64,000 nt of DNA, from the NCBI RefSeq assembly GCF_943192995.1, contig NZ_CALPCP010000006.1, positions 1 through 64,000 of the forward strand, read 5' to 3'. A program made the translations under genes and the position numbers. Shown piece after piece: positions 33,641 through 42,776 of this stretch (positions are counted from its first letter, which is position 1; the number at the start of each line of letters is the position of its first letter). The notes under the pieces are model-generated. The model did not search any database. It saw only the letters and a list, made by a program, of their open reading frames with translations, and was not told the DNA's origin. The stretch comes from Flintibacter muris (lineage in GTDB: Bacteria; Bacillota; Clostridia; Oscillospirales; Oscillospiraceae).

Positions 33641-34945
33641 TTATTCATAGGTCCCCAAAAACAGGGGCACGCCGGTTTGGAGGTCAATGATACCGTAGAG
33701 GAAGGGCCGGTCCAGAATGAGGGTAATGCCCGCCTCCGGCGGCGCGGCGCTGCCGCCGGAGGCGGCCACCACCGTGGCGGCGGCCGCCTCGGTGCCCTTC
33801 TCGTCGACCTCAATTTTTGTGGCGTGAATCACCTTTTCGAGGTAATATCCGGCGGAATTGTCCCCCATTTTGGAGAAATCGGCCATGCCGGGGGAGAAGG
33901 CGTCCTCCAGCCCCAGCAGGGGCAGGACCTCCTCCAGATTGCCCTTCCACTCCGCCATGAACTTGGGCATGGCGAAGCTCAGAAACAGGGCGTCCTCCCG
34001 GCATTGGATGAGCTCCGCCAGACTGTTTCCCTCCAAATCGTCCAGCCATTCGCCCAAATCAGGGGAATCCGGGTACAAATCGGGCAGAATTGCGAAGAAG
34101 GCCAGCCGCCCGTCGTCGTAGGGCAGCACCACCCCCTGGGCTCCCTTGTCCTGAATATAGGACAGCTCCGTGCTGTGCTTGGACAGGAACTCCATCCGGC
34201 TGTCGGGCCCGCCGGCGTGGTGGAAGTCCATCTCCCGGGTGGCCCGGGGGTCGAACCCCTGGAGCCATTTGTTCTTCAAATAGAGGGCATTCACCAGCAA
34301 AAGGGCGGTATTTTGCTCAAAAGGTTCGTCAATGATGCTGGGGATCATCTTGTTGGTGTGCTGGGACACCCAGCCGTTCAGGTCCTTAACGATGCCCGGC
34401 TCAGACAGCTGGGCGGAAAAGACCTGGGCGTCGTAGATGCCCCGGCACTGGCCGATGAACTCATCTTTGATCTGGCCCTCCGGGTCCACCCACAGGCTGT
34501 TGGCGATGGCGCATTTGGTGGAGCCGCCCAGCCCCTGATAGTCCGCCATCAGCTGGGCGCAGGCGGTGTTCAGTTCCACCAGGTCCACGCCTCCCCCCAG
34601 CACGTCCTGGAATTGGGCCAGGGTATTGCCGTCCGCCCCGTTGGCTGTCATGGACAGGGCCAGGGCCACAGACAGGGGGGAGACCAGAGTGGAGAAGGGG
34701 GTGTGGTCAATTTCACTGGCCATGGCCTTTTCCCCGTTGGCGGTCCGGGTCTGCTTTAGCAGGTCCAGCCCGAAATCGGACAGGGCGGCATAGACGGTCA
34801 GGGCGTCCAGGTTGTGGGCCATCATGTCGTCTTGGGTGAGCTTGATAGGGGTGGCGGTGAGCTCCCTGGTGTTGGACTGGGAGCAGCCGGACAGCATGGG
34901 CAGTCCCATCGCGCAAGCCAGGAGCAGGGACAGGATGCGTTTCAT
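33641..34945 (-). CDS. Serpin-family lipoprotein (serine protease inhibitor)
   Basis: A 434-residue serpin with signal peptide and lipobox (LLLACAMGLPMLSGCSQ). Serpin blocks seen are NTPFS-like HTPFSTLVSPLSVALALSMTANGADGNT, NSLWVD, TNKMIPSII, LLVNALYLKNKW, the hinge EVDEKGTEAAAATVVAA and the C-terminal RPFLYGIID ... PLFLGTYE. The Gly-Thr-Glu-(Ala)4 hinge is the inhibitory type; counting from it, the scissile bond would fall in the small-residue stretch SGGSAA, suggesting an elastase-like target. Gut bacterial serpins can inhibit host neutrophil or pancreatic elastase; that role is by analogy only. Confidence 0.9.
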   Translation of the reverse strand: MKRILSLLLACAMGLPMLSGCSQSNTRELTATPIKLTQDDMMAHNLDALTVYAALSDFGLDLLKQTRTANGEKAMASEIDHTPFSTLVSPLSVALALSMTANGADGNTLAQFQDVLGGGVDLVELNTACAQLMADYQGLGGSTKCAIANSLWVDPEGQIKDEFIGQCRGIYDAQVFSAQLSEPGIVKDLNGWVSQHTNKMIPSIIDEPFEQNTALLLVNALYLKNKWLQGFDPRATREMDFHHAGGPDSRMEFLSKHSTELSYIQDKGAQGVVLPYDDGRLAFFAILPDLYPDSPDLGEWLDDLEGNSLAELIQCREDALFLSFAMPKFMAEWKGNLEEVLPLLGLEDAFSPGMADFSKMGDNSAGYYLEKVIHATKIEVDEKGTEAAAATVVAASGGSAAPPEAGITLILDRPFLYGIIDLQTGVPLFLGTYE

Positions 34946-35046
34946 AAAAGGTCCTCCTTTATATATGGTTACCATTATAGACGAAAAACGGCCCCGCTGG
35001 TTGCACAAATTTGAAGGTTTTTTGAAAACTTTCCGTGGAAATGTCC

Positions 35047-35075
35047 TTGACGCAAGGACATTGAAATGGTATAAT
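35047..35075 (+). promoter_or_regulatory. Promoter of the str operon
   Basis: TTGACG (35047-35052), 17-nt spacer, TATAAT (35070-35075), about 80 bp before the L7Ae-like gene. Confidence 0.75.
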
Positions 35076-35156
35076 ACGGTTTCGTGGCGGTAGGGGCTCT
35101 GCGCCTTTTTACCCGATGAAGTTCTCCTGAGCAAGGGGAAAGTGAGGGATGCCAAA

Positions 35157-35399
35157 ATGATTCCGGAACTCAGCGGCGGCAACAAGGTTGTGGGGGCCAA
35201 GCAGGCCAAACGGGCTCTGCGGGACGGCCGGGCCGCCCGGCTGTACATGGCCGTGGACGCCGATCCCCGTCTGCTCCAGCCCCTGGTTCAGGAGGCGGTG
35301 AACCGTCAGGTACCCATCAGCCAGGTGCCCTCCATGAAGGAGCTGGGCATCTCCTGCGGCATTGCCGTGGGGGCAGCGGTGGCGGTGTTGCTGAAATAA
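35157..35399 (+). CDS. L7Ae/L30e-family ribosomal-type RNA-binding protein
   Basis: An 80-residue protein of the L7Ae/L30e/YbxF family that binds kink-turn RNAs. Visible features are the N-terminal VVGAKQAKRALRDGRAARLYMAVDADP and the C-terminal MKELGISCGIAVGAAVAVLL. Its position directly before rpsL is the usual one in Firmicutes, where rpoB-rpoC normally precede it. Here they do not: a serpin gene on the other strand is next. I start at ATG 35157 (GAGG about 9 nt upstream); a GTG at 35142 would add five residues. Confidence 0.85.
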   Translation: MIPELSGGNKVVGAKQAKRALRDGRAARLYMAVDADPRLLQPLVQEAVNRQVPISQVPSMKELGISCGIAVGAAVAVLLK

Positions 35400-35414
35400 T
35401 GCCATGGTGCCTTT

Positions 35415-35493
35415 GTAGGGCGCGACGACCCCGGCGCGCCGTATGCACAGGTCCGATTTCAAACACGCGGCGGGCCGGGTTGTCGCGCCCCAC
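35415..35493. repeat. Palindromic element inside the str operon
   Basis: GTAGGGCGCGACGACCCCGG on the left and GGGTTGTCGCGCCCCAC on the right are inverted copies. The left arm equals the reverse complement of the right arm of the 126-bp elements (24873, 57380), but the AAAATTGATTTCC end is absent. It lies between the L7Ae-like gene and rpsL. Confidence 0.65.
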
Positions 35494-35602
35494 GCCGTGT
35501 TTTCATTGGTTTTAACAAAAGAGGGATAAAAAATCCCAAATTTGTTAAAATATATATTACGCCTTGTCAGAGGCAGAAATCAGGAAAGGAGGAAACCCAT
35601 TC

Positions 35603-36025
35603 ATGCCTACTTTTAACCAGCTGGTGCGCAAGGGCCGCACGATGGCAGCCTACAAGTCCACCTCTCCCGCTCTTCAGCACGGTCTGAACACCCTGAAGAA
35701 CAAGAGCACCGACCTGCCCTCTCCCCAGAAGAGAGGTGTCTGCACTGCCGTGCGTACTTCCACCCCCAAGAAGCCCAACTCGGCCCTTCGTAAGATCGCC
35801 CGTGTGAAGCTGACCAACGGGATGGAGGTCACCGCCTATATTCCCGGCGTGGGCCACAACCTTCAGGAGCACTCCGTGGTGATGATCCGCGGCGGCCGTG
35901 TCAAGGACCTGCCCGGCGTGCGTTACCACATCATCCGCGGCACTCTGGACACCCAGGGCGTCTCCGGACGGATGCAGGCCCGCTCCAAGTACGGCGCCAA
36001 GCGTCCCAAGGCCGGCAAGAAGTAA
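35603..36025 (+). CDS. rpsL: 30S ribosomal protein S12
   Basis: A 140-residue S12 protein of the decoding centre. The invariant blocks [56 protein letters not shown] and the basic C-terminus are complete, including the Lys of TPKKPNS and the PGVRYH region where streptomycin-resistance changes occur; both are wild type. AAAGGAGG precedes the ATG. First of the rpsL-rpsG-fusA-tuf set. Confidence 0.98.
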   Translation: MPTFNQLVRKGRTMAAYKSTSPALQHGLNTLKNKSTDLPSPQKRGVCTAVRTSTPKKPNSALRKIARVKLTNGMEVTAYIPGVGHNLQEHSVVMIRGGRVKDLPGVRYHIIRGTLDTQGVSGRMQARSKYGAKRPKAGKK

Positions 36026-36186
36026 TCCTTGCTGACCCACTGAACTTGCATTGTGCGTTTGCGCAAGGCAAACAAGCCTTGCCGGGCGTTTACCATATAT
36101 AGGGTAAACCTCGGACAGGCATTACACGCCATGTTTGACATGACGAGTACCTATGATTTCTATTATATAAGAAGGAGGGAAGCAAA

Positions 36187-36657
36187 GTGCCCAGAAGAGG
36201 AAATGTACCCAAGCGGGAGATTTTACCCGACCCGCTTTACAACTCCGTCCTGGTTACCAAGCTCACCAACAGCATCATGCTGGATGGCAAGAAGGGCGTG
36301 GCTCAAAAGGTTGTCTATGGCGCCTTTGAGATCATCAAGGACAAGACTGGCAAGGAACCCATGGAGGTTTATACCCAGGCCCTTGAGAACATCATGCCTT
36401 CCCTGGAGGTCAAGGCCCGCCGTGTGGGCGGCGCCACCTATCAGGTGCCCATTGAGGTCCGGCCTGAGCGCCGGCAGACCCTGGGTCTGCGCTGGCTGAC
36501 CACCTACGCCCGTAACCGGGGCGAGAAGACCATGAAAGAGCGGCTGGCCGGCGAGATCATGGACGCCGCCAATAACACCGGCTCCGCCGTGAAGAAGCGC
36601 GAGGACACCCACAAGATGGCTGAGTCCAACAAGGCGTTTGCTCACTACCGCTGGTGA
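36187..36657 (+). CDS. rpsG: 30S ribosomal protein S7
   Basis: A 156-residue S7 that nucleates assembly of the 30S head. Starts at GTG ([30 protein letters not shown]) after a GAAGGAGGG site and ends AFAHYRW, full length. The 161-bp gap after rpsL is longer than usual and contains a short inverted repeat (GGTTTACC-like around 36090-36110). S7 in many bacteria represses its own operon. Confidence 0.98.
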   Translation: MPRRGNVPKREILPDPLYNSVLVTKLTNSIMLDGKKGVAQKVVYGAFEIIKDKTGKEPMEVYTQALENIMPSLEVKARRVGGATYQVPIEVRPERRQTLGLRWLTTYARNRGEKTMKERLAGEIMDAANNTGSAVKKREDTHKMAESNKAFAHYRW

Positions 36658-36672
36658 TAAAGGAGACTCACT

Positions 36673-38778
36673 ATGCCTAGAAAAGTATCTCTGGAGAATA
36701 CGCGCAACATCGGCATCATGGCCCATATCGACGCGGGCAAGACGACTACCACCGAGCGTATCCTCTACTACACCGGCGTCAACTACAAGATCGGCGAGAC
36801 CCACGAGGGTACCGCCACCATGGACTGGATGGCCCAGGAGCAGGAGCGGGGCATTACCATCACCTCCGCCGCCACCACCTGCTACTGGACGGGCACCAAG
36901 ACCCAGTTCCCCCAGACCCGGATCAACATCATTGACACCCCGGGCCATGTGGACTTCACCGTAGAGGTGGAGCGCTCCCTGCGTGTGCTGGACGGCTCTG
37001 TCACCGTCATGTGCGCCAAGGGCGGCGTGGAGCCCCAGTCTGAGACAGTCTGGCGCCAGGCTGACCACTACAAGGTCCCCCGTATGATCTACGTCAACAA
37101 AATGGACATCATGGGCGCCGATTTCTACCACGTGCTGGATATGATCCACGACCGGCTCAAGTGCAACGCTGTACCCATCCAACTGCCCATTGGCTCTGAG
37201 GAGACCTTTAAGGGGATCATCGACCTGGTGGAGATGAAGGCTGACATCTACTACGACGACCTGGGCAAGGACATGCGTGTGGAGGACATCCCCGCCGACA
37301 TGATGGACAAGGCCCAGGAGTACCGCACCAAGCTGCTGGACGCAGTCTCCGACATTGACGAGGAGATCATGATGATGGTGCTGGAGGAGCAGCCTGTCCC
37401 CGAGGATATGATCCGCAAGGCCCTGCGCAAGGGCACCATTGAGAACCTGCTGGTCCCAGTGGTGTGCGGCACGTCCTACAAGAACAAGGGGGTCCAGAAG
37501 CTGCTGGACGCCATTGTGGACTATATGCCCTCCCCCCTGGACATCCCCGCCATCCAGGGCGTCAACCCCGACACCGACGAGGAGGACGAGCGTCCTGCCG
37601 ACGACAACGCCCCCTTCTCCGCCTTGGCCTTTAAGATCGCCACCGACCCCTATGTGGGCCGCCTGTCCTTCGTCCGGGTGTACTCCGGTATGCTGAACAC
37701 CGGCACCTCCGTGCTGAACAGCACCAAGAAGCAGAAGGAGCGCATTGGCCGCATTCTCCAGATGCACGCCAACCACCGGGAGGATATTGAAACCGTCTAC
37801 TCCGGCGATATCGCCGCAGTCATCGGCCTGAAAAACTCCACCACCGGCGACACCCTCTGCGACGAGAAGCACCCCATCATTCTGGAGTCCATGGAGTTCC
37901 CCGAACCCGTGATCCGGGTGGCTATTGAGCCCAAGACCAAGGCCGGCCAGGAGAAGATGGGCATTGCCCTGATGAAGCTGGCTGAGGAGGACCCCACCTT
38001 TAAGACCTACACCGACGAGGAGACCGGCCAGACCATTATCGCCGGCATGGGCGAGCTCCATCTGGAGATCATCGTGGACCGTCTGCTCCGTGAGTACAAG
38101 GTGGAGGCCAACGTGGGCGCGCCCCAGGTAGCCTACAAGGAGACCATCACCAAGAGCACCGAGCAGGACACCAAGTACGCCCGCCAGTCGGGCGGCAAGG
38201 GCCAGTACGGCCATGTCAAGATCCGTGTGGAGCCCAACGAACCCGGCGCGGGCTATGTCTTCGAAAACGCCATTGTGGGCGGCGCCATCCCCAAGGAGTA
38301 TATTCCAGCCGTGGATGCGGGCATCCAGGGTGCCATGCAGGCCGGCGTGCTGGCTGGCTACCCCGTGGTGGACGTGAAGGTCACCCTGTACGACGGCTCC
38401 TTCCATGAGGTGGACTCCTCTGAGATGGCCTTCAAGATTGCCGGCTCCATGGCCTTCAAGGAGGCCTGCCGCAAAGCCGGTCCTGTGCTGCTGGAGCCCC
38501 TGATGAAGGTGGACGTGATTGTCCCCGACGACTACCTGGGCAATGTGATCGGCGATCTGAACAGCCGCCGGGGACAGATCCAGGGTCAGGAGAACCGCAC
38601 CGGCGCCACTCAGGTGGACTCTCTGGTGCCTCTGGCCAACATGTTTGGCTACGCCACCGACCTGCGGTCCTCTACCCAGGGCCGCGGCCAGTACTCCATG
38701 GAGCCCCACAGCTACGTGCAGATTCCCAAGAATATTGCTGAAAAGATCGTAGCCGAGCGCGGCCGCAATCAGGATTAA
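36673..38778 (+). CDS. fusA: Elongation factor G
   Basis: A 701-residue translocase GTPase. G1 is [14 protein letters not shown]2 [12 protein letters not shown]3 DTPGHVDFT and G4 NKMD; domain II-V signatures such as [12 protein letters not shown] and [19 protein letters not shown] are present. Standard length and position, 15 bp after rpsG with an AAAGGAG site. Codon use is strongly biased, as in highly expressed genes. Confidence 0.98.
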   Translation: MPRKVSLENTRNIGIMAHIDAGKTTTTERILYYTGVNYKIGETHEGTATMDWMAQEQERGITITSAATTCYWTGTKTQFPQTRINIIDTPGHVDFTVEVERSLRVLDGSVTVMCAKGGVEPQSETVWRQADHYKVPRMIYVNKMDIMGADFYHVLDMIHDRLKCNAVPIQLPIGSEETFKGIIDLVEMKADIYYDDLGKDMRVEDIPADMMDKAQEYRTKLLDAVSDIDEEIMMMVLEEQPVPEDMIRKALRKGTIENLLVPVVCGTSYKNKGVQKLLDAIVDYMPSPLDIPAIQGVNPDTDEEDERPADDNAPFSALAFKIATDPYVGRLSFVRVYSGMLNTGTSVLNSTKKQKERIGRILQMHANHREDIETVYSGDIAAVIGLKNSTTGDTLCDEKHPIILESMEFPEPVIRVAIEPKTKAGQEKMGIALMKLAEEDPTFKTYTDEETGQTIIAGMGELHLEIIVDRLLREYKVEANVGAPQVAYKETITKSTEQDTKYARQSGGKGQYGHVKIRVEPNEPGAGYVFENAIVGGAIPKEYIPAVDAGIQGAMQAGVLAGYPVVDVKVTLYDGSFHEVDSSEMAFKIAGSMAFKEACRKAGPVLLEPLMKVDVIVPDDYLGNVIGDLNSRRGQIQGQENRTGATQVDSLVPLANMFGYATDLRSSTQGRGQYSMEPHSYVQIPKNIAEKIVAERGRNQD

Positions 38779-38787
38779 AAAATAGGG

Positions 38788-38816
38788 TTGCAATTATGGA
38801 CGAAATAGGATAAAAT
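38788..38816 (+). promoter_or_regulatory. Promoter for tuf
   Basis: TTGCAA (38788-38793), 17-nt spacer, TAAAAT (38811-38816), in the 105-bp fusA-tuf gap. It would let EF-Tu be made in excess over EF-G. Confidence 0.6.
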
Positions 38817-38883
38817 ATCCACAATACGTCCACAGCCCCGTTATCCCAAACCGCATAACTGAAATATAAGGAGGAAAATTCCA

Positions 38884-40086
38884 ATGGCTAAGGCAAAATT
38901 CGAGCGCAACAAGCCCCATGTTAACATCGGCACCATCGGTCACGTTGACCACGGCAAGACCACTCTGACCGCCGCCATCACCAAGTATCTGGCTCTGAAG
39001 GGCCAGGCCCAGTATGAGGACTACTCCAGCATCGACAAGGCTCCCGAGGAGCGCGAGCGCGGCATCACCATCAACACCGCCCACGTGGAGTACGAGACCG
39101 ACGCCCGGCACTATGCCCACGTGGACTGCCCGGGCCACGCCGACTATATCAAGAACATGATTACCGGTGCTGCTCAGATGGACGGCGCTATCCTGGTAAT
39201 CGCCGCTACCGACGGCGTTATGGCTCAGACCAAGGAGCACGTGCTGCTGGCCCGTCAGGTAGGCGTGCCCGCCATCGTGGTCTTCCTGAACAAGTGCGAC
39301 CAGATGGACGACCCCGACCTGCTGGAGCTGGTTGAGATGGAGGTCCGTGAGACCCTGTCCAACTACGAGTTCCCCGGCGACGACATCCCCATCATCAAGG
39401 GCTCCGCCCTGAACGCCCTGACCTGCGAGAGCGGCGACGTAAACGACGCCGACTTCGCCTGCATCAAGGAGCTGATGGACGCCGTTGACAGCTATATCCC
39501 CACTCCTCCCCGCGACGACTCCCTGCCCTTCCTCATGCCTGTTGAGGACGTGTTCACCATTTCCGGCCGCGGCACCGTGGCTACCGGTCGTGTGGAGCGC
39601 GGCCAGCTGAAGGCCGGCGAGACCGTTGACATCGTGGGCCTGCAGGAGGAGAAGAAGAGCACCGTCGTCACCTCCATGGAGATGTTCCGCAAGACGCTGG
39701 ACTTCATTGAGGCTGGTGACAACGCCGGCTGCCTGCTGCGCGGTATCGCCAAGACCGACATCGAGCGCGGCCAGGTTCTTTGCAAGCCCGGCTCCATTCA
39801 CCCCCACACCAAGTTCAAGGGCCAGGTTTACGTCCTGTCCAAGGACGAGGGCGGCCGTCACACCCCCTTCTTCAACAACTATCGTCCCCAGTTCTATTTC
39901 CGTACCACCGACGTGACCGGTATCATCACCCTGCCCGAGGGCACCGAGATGTGCATGCCCGGCGACAACGTGGACATGGACGTGGAGCTCATCACCCCCA
40001 TTGCCATTGAGAACGGCCTGCGTTTCGCCATCCGTGAGGGCGGCCGCACCGTAGGTTCCGGCGTGGTTATCGGCATCAACGAGTAA
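38884..40086 (+). CDS. tuf: Elongation factor Tu
   Basis: A 400-residue GTPase that delivers aminoacyl-tRNA to the ribosome. G1 is [12 protein letters not shown]2 [15 protein letters not shown]3 [12 protein letters not shown] and G4 NKCDQMDD; domains II and III follow, including [11 protein letters not shown] and [31 protein letters not shown] precedes the ATG. A terminator hairpin follows directly. Confidence 0.98.
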   Translation: MAKAKFERNKPHVNIGTIGHVDHGKTTLTAAITKYLALKGQAQYEDYSSIDKAPEERERGITINTAHVEYETDARHYAHVDCPGHADYIKNMITGAAQMDGAILVIAATDGVMAQTKEHVLLARQVGVPAIVVFLNKCDQMDDPDLLELVEMEVRETLSNYEFPGDDIPIIKGSALNALTCESGDVNDADFACIKELMDAVDSYIPTPPRDDSLPFLMPVEDVFTISGRGTVATGRVERGQLKAGETVDIVGLQEEKKSTVVTSMEMFRKTLDFIEAGDNAGCLLRGIAKTDIERGQVLCKPGSIHPHTKFKGQVYVLSKDEGGRHTPFFNNYRPQFYFRTTDVTGIITLPEGTEMCMPGDNVDMDVELITPIAIENGLRFAIREGGRTVGSGVVIGINE

Positions 40087-40097
40087 TTTCCGCCATT

Positions 40098-40126
40098 AAA
40101 AGGACGGGCTTCGGCCCGTTCTTTTT
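40098..40126 (+). terminator. Terminator of the str operon
   Basis: Stem AAGGACGGGC / GCCCGTTCTT with a TTCG-like loop and a T-run (TTTTT), 12 bp after the tuf stop. Confidence 0.88.
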
Positions 40127-40187
40127 CTGTTTTCCGGAAGACAGAATGGAGCGTTGAAACAGATTTGTTATTTTCAACAAAAAAGTA

Positions 40188-40216
40188 TAGACAACGCCAT
40201 TGAAATATGGTATATT
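40188..40216 (+). promoter_or_regulatory. Promoter for the phosphoribosyltransferase-like gene
   Basis: TAGACA (40188-40193), 17-nt spacer, TATATT (40211-40216), 46 bp before the ATG. Confidence 0.55.
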
Positions 40217-40261
40217 TGAAAAGGAACAATCCAACCACATAAAAGCAAAGGAGGAAGAACG

Positions 40262-40903
40262 ATGGAGCCCAGATTTTTCAAGATCCCTGTTTGTGTAGGT
40301 GATGTGTCGCTGAATGTGGCCAAGGGCCATTTTGCTACCAGGAACAGCCATACGAATTACTTTATTGACGTGACCAGACAGCAGTCCTGCATCCGTGACG
40401 CGGAGGCGGTGGCCCAGCAGCTGGCACAGCTCAATCTGACCCAGCACATCATGATGGATACCATCCTCTGTATGGACGGCACCCGGGTGATTGGCACCTG
40501 TCTGGCCCAGAAGCTGACCCAAGGTGGGTTCCGCTCCATCAACGCCGGAAAGGAGATTTATGTCCTCCGAGAGCATCCAAGCACCAATGGCAAACTGATT
40601 TTCCGGGACAACGCCCGCTTTATGCTGGAAGAAAAGAATGTACTTTTGCTCCTGGCCTCCGTTACCACCGGCGGCACGGTGCGCAAGGGCATTGAGTGCG
40701 TGGAATATTACAAGGGCAATGTGGCGGGTATTGCCGCCATCTACAGCCACCAGAAGGAGATTGACGGAATCCCGGTGGTCTCTCTGTTTGACACCAATGA
40801 TCTGCCCGGCTATGCCAGCTATCTGCCCGAGGAGTGCCCCATGTGCAGAGAGAAGCAGGAGCTGGACGCCGTTGTGGACAAATACGGATATTCTGCTCTG
40901 TAA
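40262..40903 (+). CDS. Phosphoribosyltransferase-family protein (orotate PRTase-like)
   Basis: A 213-residue protein with a type I phosphoribosyltransferase core. The PRPP-binding loop is in NVLLLLASVTTGGTVRKGIECVEYYKG, where hydrophobic strand, acidic-poor loop and TGGT match the OMP-synthase pattern, although the usual acidic pair before the loop is replaced by small residues. The C-terminus has a CPMC pair that might bind metal. GGAGGAAG lies before the ATG, with its own promoter and terminator. The missing acidic pair makes a regulatory rather than catalytic role possible. Confidence 0.65.
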   Translation: MEPRFFKIPVCVGDVSLNVAKGHFATRNSHTNYFIDVTRQQSCIRDAEAVAQQLAQLNLTQHIMMDTILCMDGTRVIGTCLAQKLTQGGFRSINAGKEIYVLREHPSTNGKLIFRDNARFMLEEKNVLLLLASVTTGGTVRKGIECVEYYKGNVAGIAAIYSHQKEIDGIPVVSLFDTNDLPGYASYLPEECPMCREKQELDAVVDKYGYSAL

Positions 40904-40913
40904 GGGCGGGCAA

Positions 40914-40948
40914 GGGGGCGCACTGGGGTGCGCCCCAAATTTTTCTTT
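40914..40948 (+). terminator. Terminator after the phosphoribosyltransferase-like gene
   Basis: Stem GGGGCGCAC / GTGCGCCCC followed by AAATTTTTCTTT. Confidence 0.85.
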
Positions 40949-40968
40949 AGTGAATTAAAAAATTGGGG

Positions 40969-40997
40969 TTGACAAATGAAAAAGGAACGGATATAAT
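40969..40997 (+). promoter_or_regulatory. Promoter for the tryptophan transporter operon
   Basis: Consensus TTGACA (40969-40974), 17-nt spacer, consensus TATAAT (40992-40997), starting the RNA just before the T-box leader. Confidence 0.85.
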
Positions 40998-41027
40998 AGC
41001 CACAACAACCAAACAGCAAATAAACCT

Positions 41028-41292
41028 GTGAGAAAGAGTAGTAGCCGGTGCGGCAAACCTTCAGAGAGTCCTGGATGGTGGGATCAGGACGGGGCGCGGC
41101 TGAGTGAATGGACTTTCGAGGGCGGCTTGAACGGGGCAACCCAAGTAGATGCCGACGGGCACCCACCCGTTATCCATCGGGCACGCGTGATGGCGCGTGA
41201 AGCGAGTGGACGTTTTTTGCAACGTCAATTTGGGTGGTATCGCAGGAGTGCAGCTCTTGTCCCATGTGGGATAAGGGGCTGTTTTTTTGTTG
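41028..41292 (+). ncRNA. T-box leader, tryptophan-specific
   Basis: The leader has the T-box plan. Stem I contains AGAGAGTCCTGGATGG with a specifier-loop candidate TGG followed by A (41109-41112), decoding Trp. The conserved T-box sequence AATTTGGGTGGTATCGCAG (41227-41245) pairs with uncharged tRNA to form the antiterminator. A terminator stem (CAGCTCTTGTCCC with GGGATAAGGGGCTG) and a run of seven T follow (to 41292). Uncharged tRNA-Trp would permit transcription of the transporter genes. It occupies most of the 490-bp gap between genes. Confidence 0.88.
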
Positions 41293-41394
41293 CTCCAAAA
41301 TAGAAAGACAGCCTCGGCTAACCGCTCCAACAAACCTGGGCCTCGGCAAGGCCCCACATCTGCCGCCTAAATATTTTTATTGGAGGAACCCAAA

Positions 41395-42504
41395 ATGAAA
41401 AAGACTAACATGATGAAAAAGACTCTGACCTTGGCCCTGTCTCTGGCCATGACACTCTCCCTGGCCGCCTGCGGCGGCGGGAACAGCTCCCAGCCTTCCG
41501 GCTCCGGCACCGTCAGTCCTGAGCCGGGCAGCGCCCAGATGCCCGAGCCTGGTACCGTCTTCAAAATCGGCATCTGCAACTACGTGGACGACGCCTCTCT
41601 GAACCAGATCAACGAGAACATTCAGGCCCGGCTGGGCGAGCTGGGTGCCCAGAACGGCATCACCTTTGCCATCAGCTATAACAACCCCAACGGCGACCCC
41701 GCTGTGATGAATCAGATCATCTCCAACTTCCAGGCGGACGACGTGGACCTGATGGTGGGCATCGCCACCCCCGTGGCTATGGCCATGCAGGCCGCCACTG
41801 AGGACAGCCAGATTCCCGTGGTCTTCTCCGCCGTCTCCGACCCTGTGAGCGCCGGACTGGTGGAATCCCTGGAGCATCCCGGAGCTAACATCACCGGCAC
41901 CTCCGACTATCTGGACACCAACGCCGTGATGGATCTGATCTTCGCCGCCGACCCGGATGCCGGCAAGATCGGCTTTCTGTACAATGTGGGCCAGGACGCC
42001 TCTGCAACTCCCATTGCCCACGCCAAGGAGTATTTAGACGCCAAGGGCGTCGCCTATGTGGAGCGCACCGGCACAAACGCCGCCGAGGTGGCCCAGGCCG
42101 CCCAGGCTCTGGTAGCCGATGGTGTGGACGCCATCTTCACCCCCACCGACAACACCATTATGGAATCCTACCTGGCCATCTATGAGATTTTTATTGACGC
42201 CGGTATCCCCCACTACACCGGAGCGGATTCCTTTGCCCTCAACGGCGCCTTCCTGGGCTACGGCGTGGACTACGCCAACTTGGGCCGTGAGACCGCCGAC
42301 ATGATCTTCGATATCCTGTACAACAGCGCCGCCCCCGCCTCCACCCCGGTTCGGACCTTTGACAACGGCACCGCCACCATCAACACCGAAACCTGCGAGG
42401 CCCTGGGCTATGACTACGCCGTTATTGAGGCCACCTTCAAACCCCTGTGTACCAAGATTCAGACCATCACCACCGCTGAGAGCTTTGACGACCTGAACGG
42501 CTGA
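41395..42504 (+). CDS. trpX: Tryptophan/tyrosine ABC transporter substrate-binding lipoprotein (TrpX family)
   Basis: A 369-residue lipoprotein: signal peptide with lipobox (LAMTLSLAACGGG), Ser/Gly linker, then an ABC_sub_bind (PF04392-type) fold, e.g. IGICNYVDDASLNQINENIQ, FSAVSDPVSAGLVESL and GADSFALNGAFLGYGVDYANLG. With the two genes downstream and the Trp T-box upstream it forms the predicted TrpXYZ transporter described for Firmicutes from T-box comparisons. GGAGGAA precedes the ATG at 41395. Import of tryptophan or a precursor is inferred. Confidence 0.87.
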   Translation: MKKTNMMKKTLTLALSLAMTLSLAACGGGNSSQPSGSGTVSPEPGSAQMPEPGTVFKIGICNYVDDASLNQINENIQARLGELGAQNGITFAISYNNPNGDPAVMNQIISNFQADDVDLMVGIATPVAMAMQAATEDSQIPVVFSAVSDPVSAGLVESLEHPGANITGTSDYLDTNAVMDLIFAADPDAGKIGFLYNVGQDASATPIAHAKEYLDAKGVAYVERTGTNAAEVAQAAQALVADGVDAIFTPTDNTIMESYLAIYEIFIDAGIPHYTGADSFALNGAFLGYGVDYANLGRETADMIFDILYNSAAPASTPVRTFDNGTATINTETCEALGYDYAVIEATFKPLCTKIQTITTAESFDDLNG

Positions 42505-42515
42505 ACGTGAAACGC

Positions 42516-42539
42516 AGCCGGGGACCTCCCCGGCTGCTG
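42516..42539 (+). terminator. Hairpin after trpX
   Basis: Perfect stem GCAGCCGGGG / CCCCGGCTGC with a 4-nt loop, 12 bp after the trpX stop, with no strong T-run. It may reduce read-through so that the binding protein outnumbers the permease. Confidence 0.7.
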
Positions 42540-42547
42540 CTGCAAAT

Positions 42548-42684
42548 TTAATCCTTCTTCGTCGCCTTTTTGATTAGTTCATCCACTTTTTTCTTGGCGG
42601 TTTCGATATCCTCACAGCCGTCTAAAATCATGGTATCATTTCCAAAATAGTCTCAAATTGTTCATTTGTCATAGCATCTGCCAT
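42548..42684 (-). pseudogene. Small broken ORF between trpX and trpY
   Basis: On the minus strand, MADAMTNEQFETILEMI stops, and the next frame continues MILDGCEDIETAKKKVDELIKKATKKD to a TAA at 42548-42550. Joined, they give a helical protein of about 45 residues. The frames break near 42625. No family is recognised; it could be a plasmid- or phage-derived small gene now inactive. Confidence 0.4.
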
Positions 42685-42776
42685 ATCCTATCCGTCCGCA
42701 TTACTATGACACCGGGACTTCATATCAATATTATAACAGCCCTGTTTATAAAAAGCAAGTTTAAGGAGGAACCACC

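Noticed and set aside
36223-38793. An 856-codon frame antisense to rpsG-fusA
   Set aside because: It is a by-product of strong codon bias in fusA; composition is His/Gly/Val-rich with no family match.
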